The notes beneath the pieces are model-generated. The model ran no database searches and was not told the DNA's origin. It saw only the letters and a program-made list of their open reading frames with translations. A program made the position numbers and the translations under genes. From Bacteroidales bacterium (GTDB lineage Bacteria > Bacteroidota > Bacteroidia > Bacteroidales > WCHB1-69): 64,000 nucleotides of DNA. The stretch lies in the NCBI GenBank assembly GCA_016290295.1, contig JAEETJ010000007.1:32803-96802 (forward strand). Direction: 5' to 3'. This document shows, piece after piece, positions 50,844-61,300 of this stretch. Position 1 is the stretch's first letter. Every line of letters begins with the position of its first letter.

Positions 50844-51359
50844 ATGGAATTTGCATTGTATATAATCGGTACGCTCCTCGTGGCGGTGGTGGTTTTCCTG
50901 ACTGCCTTCTTCTCCATGCGCATGTTTATCAGAAATGATGAACGCAAGCGTTTGCTGGAATTAAAGGAGCATAACAAGTCGGTGATTGCCCCTGTGCGTT
51001 TGCAGGCCTATGAACGGATGGCCTTGTTTTTGGAACGTATAGAGCCTAACCAATTGATTTTGAGATTAAACGATGGCAACACCCTGAATGCTGATTTGCG
51101 GGTGCTGCTGATTTCTTCTATCCGCGCCGAATTCGAACACAATCTGTCACAGCAGATTTACCTTTCTTCCGACGTATGGAACCAGATATGCAACGCCAAG
51201 GAGGAAACCATCCGCATCATCAATATCAGCTCAGGTAAAATTGCCCAGGATGCACCTGGCATTGAGTTGGTGACATCGATTTTGGAACAGACCGCCGGCC
51301 AGTCTCCCATCGCTCCGGCCATGGAAGCACTGAAAGAAGAAATCAGACTGATATTTTAA
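50844..51359 (+). CDS. Conserved-looking membrane-anchored protein of unknown function
   Basis: The 171-residue protein has one N-terminal membrane helix (LYIIGTLLVAVVVFLTAFFS) followed by a cytoplasmic basic stretch and a helical domain of about 140 residues (RLQAYERMALFLERIEPNQL, RAEFEHNLSQQIYLSSDVWN). I recognise this plan from Bacteroidota hypothetical proteins but know no function. The gene stands between glnA and a TonB-linked receptor with spacers of 74 and 81 bp, both partly repeat words, so an operon is not evident. Confidence 0.65.
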   Translation: MEFALYIIGTLLVAVVVFLTAFFSMRMFIRNDERKRLLELKEHNKSVIAPVRLQAYERMALFLERIEPNQLILRLNDGNTLNADLRVLLISSIRAEFEHNLSQQIYLSSDVWNQICNAKEETIRIINISSGKIAQDAPGIELVTSILEQTAGQSPIAPAMEALKEEIRLIF

Positions 51360-51440
51360 AACTGAAAATTGAAAGTTATTAATTGAGTTTTGAATTCTGA
51401 TCTCTATCCTGTAATCCTGTAATCCCGTAATCTAAATTTT

Positions 51441-53735
51441 ATGACAAAAAAATTTATAGCGTTTTTCATCTTACTGACCAGTGTGCTGTTTGGAATGGCA
51501 CAGAGCACTGTGAAAGGTTTTGTCTATGATGCCACCAGCGGTGAGCCCGTGGGCTATTGTCCGGTGAGTCTGCAAGGCACAAGCTATGGTGCCATGACGG
51601 AATCCAATGGTAACTTTATCATCGACAAGGTGCCAAGTGGACGTTATGTGCTGATTATCAATTTTTTCGGCTATGACACTTTCACGGATACCATAGAGGC
51701 TACGGGAAGAACAATTATCAAACGCTATATGATCAATCCGTCAAAGGTGTCATTGGATGAGGTTCAGGTAACAGCGGAAACCGACCGTAAGGTGCAGGAA
51801 ACACGTACGGCGGTCATCAGCATCTCCCCCAAAGAGATTTCCAAAATGCCCGCCATTGGTGGTCAGCCCGACTTTGCCCAGTATTTGCAAGTGCTGCCGG
51901 GTATTATCTCTACCGGTGACCAGGGTGGACAGTTGTATGTGCGTGGTGGTACGCCTATCCAGAACATGCTGCTGTTGGACGGTATGATTGTCTTCAATCC
52001 CTTCCATTCCATTGGTCTGTTTTCAGTTTTTGACATGGATATCATGAGCAGTGCTGATATCTATACTGGTGGTTTTGGCGCTGAATTTGGCGGCAGAATC
52101 TCATCAGTCATGAATATCAAAACCAAGGATGGTAACAAGAAACGCTTGTCGGGTAAGATAGATTTGAGTAATATCGGTGCCCAGGTGCTATTGGAAGGTC
52201 CTATTGTTAAACTGAAAGAGGGAAGAAAAACTTCCATGAGCTTTATTCTGTCAGGCAAAGGCTCTTTTTTGGAACAGTCCGCCAAAGTTTTTTATCCCTA
52301 TGTGAAAAACGAGAATGGCCTGCCGTATAATTTCTTGGATTTGTATGGAAAAGTGACCATCGCATCCCAAGGTGGCTCCAAATTCAATATCTTCGGTTTC
52401 AATTTCATGGATAGGGTCAACTATAACAGTTCGATACAGTATAATTGGAACAACTGGGGGGTGGGAGCCAACTTTCTCATAGTGCCCGGTCAGGCCAATA
52501 CTACCATAGAAGGAGCTTTCTCTTATTCTGATTATGTTTCAAAAATCAATGACCCCGCATATCAGAATGAGGGTTCTTATAGCAAATATACCCATACCGG
52601 CGGCTTTAATTTCAGCATGGTATTCAATTATTATATAGGCCGTAGTGTGTTTAACATAGGTATCAATGCGGTGGGTTTCAATACGGAATATAAATATTGG
52701 ACAAAATATGGGGAGAAGGAATATCCCAAAGACCATACCACGGACTTTTCAGCCTTTGTCAAATATAAGTATAATTATAAGAACAAATTGTTGATAGAAC
52801 CCAGTTTCCGTTTGCAATACTACACTTCGCTGAGCAAGGTGTCACCGGAACCGCGTTTGGCTTTGAAATACAATATTACCAAGCAAATCCGTCTGAAGAT
52901 GTCGGGTGGTATGTACTCGCAGAATTATGTGGCTGTCACCTCAGACCGCGATGTGGTAAACCTTTTCTATGGCTATATTTCCAGTCCCTCATCCCTGAGC
53001 ATAACCCCCACTTTGCCCAATGGGAAGAAACCCAAACACAGACTGCAAACCTCGCAGCATGCGGTTTTGGGACTCGAATTGGATGTGTTGAAGTACACGA
53101 GCATCAATGTTGAGGGTTATTACAAACATTTTTCTCAGTTGATTTCTGTGAACCGTTATATGATGGATGAGTCTGCCGATGAAATTTTCATGTGGGAGCA
53201 AGGCCATGCGTTTGGTGGCGATATTTCTATCAAATTTGAATACAAGGGCTTGTATCTCTGGGGTGTATATTCTTTAGGTTGGGTGAAGCGTACTGATACA
53301 GAGGTGACTTACTCTCCGAACTTTGACCGTCGCCATAATGTTAATATTTTGGCCTCATACGCCTTTGGTAAACGCCGCTCCTGGCAGATTGATGTGCGTT
53401 GGAACTTCGGTTCGGGTTTCCCGTTCACGCAGACCATGGCCTTCTATCCCAGTTTTATCCCGAGTGGCGGCATTGGCGATGACATCATTCATGCCAACGA
53501 AGAATTGGATTTTGTGCTGGATGAGTTGAACGGCGGACGTTTACCGGCCTACCACCGTTTGGATATTGGTTTTAAGAAGAAATTCTTCATTGGCGAGCGC
53601 CATTCCATCGAATTAAGCGCATCCCTTACCAACGTGTATAACTACAGCAACGTGTTTTACGTCAATCGTATCACCAACGAGGTGGTGTATCAGCTTCCTT
53701 TCCTGTATTATTTTGGGATGAACTGGAGATTCTAA
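51441..53735 (+). CDS. TonB-dependent receptor with carboxypeptidase-like N-terminal domain
   Basis: The 764-residue outer-membrane protein has a signal peptide (FIAFFILLTSVLFGMAQ), a CarboxypepD_reg-like domain (STVKGFVYDATSGEPVGYCP to about residue 100), a plug domain (QVLPGIISTGDQGGQLYVRG, NMLLLDGMIVFNPFHSIGLF) and a 22-strand-type barrel ending FLYYFGMNWRF with the terminal aromatic. No SusD partner follows, so it is not a classic glycan-uptake pair; the substrate may be a metal chelate or small peptide. The next gene is a convergent AraC-type regulator. Confidence 0.9.
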   Translation: MTKKFIAFFILLTSVLFGMAQSTVKGFVYDATSGEPVGYCPVSLQGTSYGAMTESNGNFIIDKVPSGRYVLIINFFGYDTFTDTIEATGRTIIKRYMINPSKVSLDEVQVTAETDRKVQETRTAVISISPKEISKMPAIGGQPDFAQYLQVLPGIISTGDQGGQLYVRGGTPIQNMLLLDGMIVFNPFHSIGLFSVFDMDIMSSADIYTGGFGAEFGGRISSVMNIKTKDGNKKRLSGKIDLSNIGAQVLLEGPIVKLKEGRKTSMSFILSGKGSFLEQSAKVFYPYVKNENGLPYNFLDLYGKVTIASQGGSKFNIFGFNFMDRVNYNSSIQYNWNNWGVGANFLIVPGQANTTIEGAFSYSDYVSKINDPAYQNEGSYSKYTHTGGFNFSMVFNYYIGRSVFNIGINAVGFNTEYKYWTKYGEKEYPKDHTTDFSAFVKYKYNYKNKLLIEPSFRLQYYTSLSKVSPEPRLALKYNITKQIRLKMSGGMYSQNYVAVTSDRDVVNLFYGYISSPSSLSITPTLPNGKKPKHRLQTSQHAVLGLELDVLKYTSINVEGYYKHFSQLISVNRYMMDESADEIFMWEQGHAFGGDISIKFEYKGLYLWGVYSLGWVKRTDTEVTYSPNFDRRHNVNILASYAFGKRRSWQIDVRWNFGSGFPFTQTMAFYPSFIPSGGIGDDIIHANEELDFVLDELNGGRLPAYHRLDIGFKKKFFIGERHSIELSASLTNVYNYSNVFYVNRITNEVVYQLPFLYYFGMNWRF

Positions 53736-53739
53736 ATTT

Positions 53740-53820
53740 AATGTGCTAATTAGCAAATGTGCTAATGTGCCAATTGAATTAGTTAATTAGCAAATTAGTT
53801 AATTAATGAATTAGTTTATT
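53740..53820. repeat. TTAGCAAATTAGTTAA word run
   Basis: ATGTGCTAATTAGCAAATGT and GAATTAGTTAATTAGCAAAT runs follow the receptor stop. Same vocabulary as at 38.5, 44.8 and 46.2 kb. Confidence 0.8.
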
Positions 53821-53866
53821 GGGGCTATGGTAGAGGTAATTTAGCAAACTGCACTTTGGGAAGGGA

Positions 53867-55015
53867 TTACTTCATTTCTTTTTTTAGGTAGTCGGATGGA
53901 CTTTGACCATATTTCTTCTTGAAAGAACGGAGGAATGTAGTGTATGAGTTGAAGCCCGAAAGGGTAGCGATCTCTTCTATTGAATAAGAATGGTTGCTAT
54001 TGTTGATTTCCAAAAATTTTTTTGCTTCCTCCAAACGAAAATCGTTGATGTATTCGTAAAAAGTCTTGTGCTTTTCCTGATTGATATAGTTGCTCAAATA
54101 TTGACGATTGGTGCCCAAATACCTTGCTAACTTTTGCAGTGTGAGATCAGGCTCCATGTAATATTGCTTTTCACTTATTATATTCTCAATATTCATGTTC
54201 AGCAGGATTTCATGATAGGGAGAAGTATAAGAAGCGTCCGTCAAAAGGTTTTCCTCAGTTGGATTTTGATTTTCTATCGCATTGTTCTCTTCGGGGTTGT
54301 TTTCTTCAGAAGTCAGGATAAAAACTTGCTGACGGATTATTTTTACCGTAAAAATTACCACAAAGATGAGAGAAAGGAAACAATAGCAAGTGTCAAACAG
54401 AAGATTTCGGTCGGCTGAGGATGCTGAAAACCAGGTTTGCTGCGAAAAACTCTCGAAAGCCCACACTAATTGGACCACAAATAGGGTGACTATTAGGATG
54501 AAACCCCATCGCAGGTCGAAATATTCCATATTTCCCACATTGTTTTCCAACATTTTAGTGTATTTTTTGATGGAGATTAACAAGCAAACCAACAAAACAG
54601 AAGAGGCTGCGAGGGTGTATATCTGGACGACTGAATAAACAATGGGATTGCCTGAGAAAGCGAAAAACAGCGTGGCGATAATGAAAGGGATTTCCAGAAG
54701 CAAAAGTTGTCGGATGTTGTAACGATTGGGAAAAACAAGGGAAACCGCAAACATCATGTAACCACCCACAGTCATATAGTCGTATAGAATTAGTAACGTA
54801 TTGATATATTCGTAATTGGGAAGATTCTGGCAAGCCAACATCACAAAATTGTTGAAGAAGCCGAAGGAATGCATCACTAACACGGCGGCGAATATTCGTT
54901 GAAACAAGTATATACGATGATGACGAAACATGTATATGCTAAGGCAAAGCAATACTGCCTGGGTAAAACCAGAGGCAAGGCAAAGCAGTAATTCGTAAAA
55001 AAGATCCGTGTTCAT
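53867..55015 (-). CDS. Membrane-anchored AraC-family regulator
   Basis: The 382-residue protein has about seven hydrophobic segments in residues 1-225 (LLCLASGFTQAVLLCLSIYM onward) and a C-terminal AraC DNA-binding domain. The domain reads LTLQKLARYLGTNRQYLSNY (first helix-turn-helix) and IEEIATLSGFNSYTTFLRSF (second), then KKKYGQSPSDYLKK. Such proteins may sense a membrane or extracellular cue and act on DNA while embedded in the inner membrane. Its target is unknown. It is divergent from the giant surface-protein gene, with 312 bp between starts, so that gene is one candidate. A -7 box lies at 55113-55106. Confidence 0.9.
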   Translation of the reverse strand: MNTDLFYELLLCLASGFTQAVLLCLSIYMFRHHRIYLFQRIFAAVLVMHSFGFFNNFVMLACQNLPNYEYINTLLILYDYMTVGGYMMFAVSLVFPNRYNIRQLLLLEIPFIIATLFFAFSGNPIVYSVVQIYTLAASSVLLVCLLISIKKYTKMLENNVGNMEYFDLRWGFILIVTLFVVQLVWAFESFSQQTWFSASSADRNLLFDTCYCFLSLIFVVIFTVKIIRQQVFILTSEENNPEENNAIENQNPTEENLLTDASYTSPYHEILLNMNIENIISEKQYYMEPDLTLQKLARYLGTNRQYLSNYINQEKHKTFYEYINDFRLEEAKKFLEINNSNHSYSIEEIATLSGFNSYTTFLRSFKKKYGQSPSDYLKKEMK

Positions 55016-55327
55016 GTTGGTAACAGTGCAGAGATTTTAATGGTATTTTGGATAAAATTATTATTGCAGGGACGCAATTTATAGCGTCTGCATAAAATAT
55101 AGAGGCAAAAATACGATTTTTTATGGTTCTTATTTCGTAAAAACGGCAGAAATCACTGATAATTGCTGTTTTTTACGCTTTGCAAATTGGTTTTTTACGG
55201 AATGAAACAATCATTCTGCATGTTTTTTTGTATTTTTGCAATTTATGTTTGAACAATACCATCTTTGGATTAAGGGTGTGAACATTAAAAAAACAAGAAA
55301 AAATTTAAGAAACGAAATACAAGGCAG
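55016..55327. promoter_or_regulatory. Divergent promoter region of the AraC regulator and giant surface-protein genes
   Basis: No gene is seen in 312 bp. The minus-strand -7 box TATTTTTG is at 55113-55106 and the plus-strand box TATTTTTG at 55231-55238, 90 bp before ATG 55328. A small hairpin, GACGC AATTTATA GCGTC, lies at 55071-55088 in the AraC leader. Confidence 0.55.
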
Positions 55328-58300
55328 ATGAAAAAATTTACCTTTTTGATGATTCTCATGCTTTTGGCGGTATGCGGTATGATGGCGCAGGCTCCAGAGA
55401 AATTCACCTACCAGGCAGTGGTGCGAAATGCCAATAATCAACTCATGACGAATACATTGGTTGGCGTCAGGGTAAGCATTTTGCAGGGAAGTTCCACAGG
55501 CAGTGTGGTCTATTCGGAAACGCAAATGCTGAGCACCAACGCTAACGGTTTGATGACACTGAATATCGGTGATGGGAATATTGTTTATGGCAATTTCAGT
55601 ACGATCAATTGGGGAAACGGCCCTTTTTTCCTCAAGTCGGAGATAGACATTTCTGGCGGCAATAATTACACGATATCCAGCATGCAGCAGTTGCTGAGTG
55701 TGCCGTATGCTTTGTATTCGAGCAAGGCGGGCAATGTTCCGGCTTTTACGGTGGTGCCTACCGACACAGGCTATGTCATCAGCATTAGCCAAGATGGGGC
55801 AGCAACACAGACCTTTGTACTTCGACATGGTGCTCCTGGTCCGCAAGGTCCACAGGGTGAAACCGGTCCGCAGGGTCCACAAGGTCCGCAAGGAGACCCG
55901 GGAGCCACTGGTGCTCAGGGTCCACAGGGAGATCCAGGTGCTACTGGCGCCCAAGGACCGCAGGGTGAGACGGGTGCTACCGGTCAACAGGGCCCCCAAG
56001 GCCAGCAAGGTATCCAGGGTGAACAAGGACCTGCGGGTTTTTCTCCTCAAGTAACTACTATTTCCGCTGGCGATAGCACAGTGGTGATGATTACGGATGC
56101 GGAAGCTCAACATCGTTTTGTGATTTATAATGGTGCCCAAGGTCCGCAAGGACCACAAGGTGAGCAAGGTATCCAAGGCCCACAGGGTCCACAGGGAGAG
56201 ACGGGTGCTACCGGTCAGCAAGGTCCACAGGGTCCCCAAGGTGAGCAGGGTATTCAAGGTCCACAAGGACCTCAGGGTGAGACGGGTGCTACCGGTCAGC
56301 AAGGTCCACAGGGTCCCCAAGGTGAGCAGGGTATCCAAGGTCCGCAAGGACCGCAGGGTGAAACGGGTGCTACCGGTCAACAAGGTCCGCAGGGACCACA
56401 GGGTGAGCAAGGTCCTGCGGGTTTCTCTCCAATGGTGAGCACCATTTCCGCTGGCGACAGTACGGTGGTGGTCATCACAGATGCGGAAATACAGCACCGT
56501 TTTGTTATCTATAATGGTACTCAAGGACCGCAGGGTGAGCCTGGTGTGGGAATACCTCAAACGCTCTCCCTTGAGGGAAACAGCTTGTCTATTTCTGATG
56601 GCAATAGTGTGACCCTTCCGGCCATTCCCACTAACTTGGGTGCTTTTACTAACGATGTGGGATACATTACCATGGACTCTGTTCCAAATGATATTAGTGT
56701 CTTTAACAATGACGCGGGCTACATGACAGGCTATACCGAGACCGACCCGCAGTACAATGCCTGGAATAAAGACTATAACGACTTGATTAACAAGCCTGTG
56801 ATTCCGAATGCTGCCAACAATGCCACGCTGACTATCCAGCGGAATGGCAGCACGGTGGGCACGTTTTCGGCAGATGCCACCGCCGATGAGACCGTCAACA
56901 TTGCTGTGCCGACGACCACCAGTGAGTTAACCAACAACAGCGGTTTTGTCACTGCCGACCAGCTGACCATACTGCTCGGCACAATAAACCATCGGATGGA
57001 CAGTCTGCAAACACTTGTTTCTGAGCAAAATAATGAAATTTCAGCACTGTCCCATACGGTGGACAGCCTACAGGAAATACTCACTCCACCCACAGACATT
57101 ACTCCGTGGAATACTTCTGTAACAAATGAGACAGCCTGCGAGACTTTCAGCTGGAATGGCGAAATCTATACCCAAAGCGGTATCTATCTGCACGGCTGGA
57201 CTGATGTGGATGGCACAAATAATATCGAAGCTCTGAATCTGACCATTATCCATCACGATACCACCTATTTGCAGGCTGAGGCATGCGACAGTTATATATG
57301 GAATGGTATAACATACACTGAATCAGGTGATTATTTTTATAGAATATCAAATAGGATTGGCTGCGACAGCATGATCTTCCTGCATCTGACCATATATAAT
57401 AGTACCCATAATGTAATTACGGCAGATACTTGCGAGAGTTACACTTGGAATGGGCAGACTTATACCGAGAGCGGCACTTACACGTATGCATACACCAATG
57501 GGGACGGTTGTGTTAGCGTGGACACTCTCCACCTGACCATCCACCAAGGCACATACAATGTGGATACCGTGACGGCCTGCGAAAGCTATACTTGGCATGA
57601 TTCCACTTATACTAAAAACGGTATCTATACTTATGCCTACGAGAATGAATATGGATGTGCCAGTGTGGACACTCTTTACCTGACAGTGCATTACGGCACG
57701 CACAATGTGGAGAGCTTAAATGCCTGCGGTTCGTACGAATGGCATGGACAAACATACACCGAAAGTGGCACCTATACCTACGCTTACAACAACGAGTATG
57801 GATGCCCTAGTGTGGACACACTGAAGGTGGTGGTGGTCTTAGTGGATGAAAAATCCTGCTCCTTGGCTCCTTGCGTCACCGATGTGGACGGCAATATGTA
57901 CAGCACCGTGCAGATTGGCGGCCAGTGTTGGATGCGCAGCAACCTGCGTACCACGCATTTCCCCGACGGAACCAGCATTTTGTATGGCGGTAACGACAAT
58001 CCCTGGAGCAACACCGAACCATATTATTATGAATACAGCAATTGTTTCACCTTGGAGCAGCGTGGTTATGCCTATAACTGGCTGGCGATGACTCATGGGG
58101 AAAACAGTAGCGACACCAGCACTATCGGAATACAGGGCATCTGTCCCGACGGCTGGCATGTGCCTACCAATGAGGAATGGACGCAGCTGACGGATTATAT
58201 AAGTGCCCAAAACAATTATATTTGTGATAATAACAACACGTATATAGCCAAGGCACTGGCTTCTAATACAGCATATTGGGGAAACAGTAATGGTACATGC

Positions 58301-61300
58301 CCTTGTTGTCCGAGTATAAACCAAAACGAGAATAATGCAACAGGTTTCAACGCAGTGCCGGCAGCCAGTTATTATGCTTGCTATTATACGGCAGGGTTCT
58401 GGAGTTCCTCTTTTATATCAGACAGAAACTTGTATGACTATAGAATAATTCAATCCAATGAACCTGTTGTAAAATCACTTTCTAGCTATAATATTGACAA
58501 AAGAGCACCGCATGCCGTGCGCTGTGTGTATGACATTTCCGCCTGTGGTACTGAATTTGAGGGCTCACACAATGTGGAGACCGATACGACATGCGACAGC
58601 TACACTTGGCACGGACAGACGTACACCGAAAGCGGCACTTATACCTACGCTTACCAAAATATCTATGGTTGTCCCAGCGAGGACACGCTGAAATTGACCG
58701 TTTATCAGGGATGTACCATTGACGAGAAATCCTGCCCGGGTACACCTATAATGATGGACATAGACAGCAACGTTTACAGCACCGTACAAATTGGCGACCA
58801 GTGCTGGATGCGTTCCAATTTGCGTGCCACGCGCTACGCCGACGGCACCGCTGTTCCCGCAGGCAATTCAGCCTACAGCGAAACAGATCCTTACTATTAT
58901 GACTACGAAAATTGCTTCACCTTGCCAGAGCGCGGGTACTATTACAACTGGCCTGCCGTGATGCATGGCCAGCCCTCCAGCACCACCAATCCCAGCGAGG
59001 TGCAAGGCATCTGCCCCGACGGCTGGCATGTGCCCAGCGAACTCGAGTGGAAACAGATGAGAGACTATGTGACCAGCAAAAGCGAATATTATTGTGATAG
59101 ATTCAATTACTTCTCAGATGCTTCGTTGGCTTCCAACACAGGATGGATTAATCGTGGCGTGCAATGTGCTCCTGGTGACAACATTACCCATAATGCCACT
59201 GGCTTCAGTGCGATGCCAGCGGGATTTTACCAGCTTGTCGGCAGAATAGGGTATGCAAGTTATGTTCTTAATGGAGCGGATTGCTCTATGGGGGCTTATT
59301 TCTGGTGCTCCACGGAAAACAGTGCAAATAAGGCCTATTATCAAACTATTCCATACGGTAGTTCATTAAATGTGTCTAAAGATATGGGCTTTTCGGTGCG
59401 GTGTGTTATGAATGCGGAGGCGGATTCTTTAGGTTACACAATAGACGAAAAATCCTGCCCGGGTACCCCTTCTGTTACGGATATTGACGGCAACACGTAT
59501 GGCACCGTGCAGCTTGGCGAGCAGTGCTGGATGCGCTCCAATTTGCGTGCCACGCGCTACGCCGACGGCACCGCCGTTCCCGCAGGCCATACGAACTTCA
59601 GCAAAACGGAACCTTATTACTATGACTTCTCCGGCCAAGGTGGCGACGGCACCAGCCAATACTTTCCCTTGTCCAAGCGCGGTTACCTGTACAACTGGGT
59701 GGCGGCGATGCATGGCGCGGCATCCAGCAACACCAACCCCAGCCAAGTGCAAGGCATCTGCCCCGATGGCTGGCATGTGCCCAGCAACGAAGAGTGGACA
59801 CAATTGGAAAACTACGTGACAAGCCAAAACCAGTACTCGTGCTGTACTGATGTCTTCGGCAACAATTCCTGCTTTGCCAAGGCGTTGACCTCTACTTTGG
59901 GATGGAAGTACTGTAATGGCAGTAGCAACTGTTACCCTGGCTATAATCCTTCCGCAAACAACGCCACCGGCTTCAACGCAATGCCAGTGGGTATTTATGC
60001 TTACAATGGCTATCAAAGTGCTACCGAGGTGACTTGGTTTTTGAGTTCCACCGAAAACGACAGTGCCTCAATTCATTTTTGTATGCTTTGGTACGATGGA
60101 ACTTATTTGGGAAGATTCATTGAACCCAAAGACAAAGGATATTCCGTCCGCTGTTTGAGAAACGATTGCGGTACGCATAATGTGGAAACGGTGATTGTTG
60201 TCGACTCCCCCACTTACACTTGGCATGGGCAGACGTACAACGAGGACGGCACCTATACCTTTGCCTATTTCAACGAAGCCGGTTGCCGGAGTGTGGATAC
60301 GCTGAAACTGAAAATCAACTATTTCACTGTGGATGAGAAATCCTGTCCGGGGACTCCTTCTGTTACGGACGTTGACGGGAACATGTATAGCACCGTACAA
60401 ATTGGCGACCAGTGCTGGATGCGTTCCAATTTGCGTACCACGCGATACGCCGACGGCACCGCTGTTCCTATAGGAAACAGTTCCAGCATTACCGATCCTT
60501 ATTATTACGATTACTCCAACCAAAGATTTACATTGCGAGAGCGCGGTTACCTGTACAACTGGCCTGCTATTATGCATAACCAATCTTCCAGCAACACCGT
60601 TCCCAGCAATGTGCAAGGTATCTGTCCCAATGGTTGGCACCTGCCTTCCTATGCAGAGTGGACGGAATTGGAAAACTATGTGAAAAGTCAAAGTCAATAC
60701 CGATGCGGCGGCAATAGCAACGACATCGCCAAAGCTATGGTTTCTACTTATGGTTGGAAGAATTATAACAATGCGGTCAGCTGTCTCCCAGGTACTGATA
60801 CGGCCACAAACAATGCTACTGGCTTTAGTGCAATACCTGCTGGCGTATGTGCTTATGGTAATTTAAGTTCATGTTATGAAAACTGTTTTTTATGGAGTGC
60901 AACCGATTATGGTAATGGCAGTACCACTGCATGGTATCGTAGATTGCATAATGGTAACACTAATTTTCCAATTGATAGAAATGTAAAGAGTTATGGTTGT
61001 TCCGTTCGTTGCTTGAAAGACACCGCCTCTTCCGGAAGCGACACCCCGTGTATCGGCACGCACAATGTGGAGACGGAAAGCTCCTGCGGAAACTACACCT
61101 GGCACGGGCAGACGTACAGCGAGAGCGGCACCTACACGTATGCTTACACCAACAATGATGGATGCGCCAGTGTGGATACACTGAAGTTGACCATCAACCA
61201 GCCAGCCAACCCGTTCGTGTGCGGCACCGACAAAGTTAAAGACCATCAGAATAACGAATACAATACGGTGCAGATTGGCGAACAATGCTGGATGAAAGAG

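Noticed and set aside
51441..53735. A SusC/SusD glycan-uptake pair
   Set aside because: The TonB-linked receptor is only 764 residues and no SusD-like gene follows; the next gene is on the other strand.
55211..56560. A 449-codon minus-strand open frame rich in T, L and W
   Set aside because: It is antisense to the collagen-like tract of the giant plus-strand gene; the Gly-Pro-Gln codons give a long stop-free complement. The plus frame has a signal peptide and recognisable domains.
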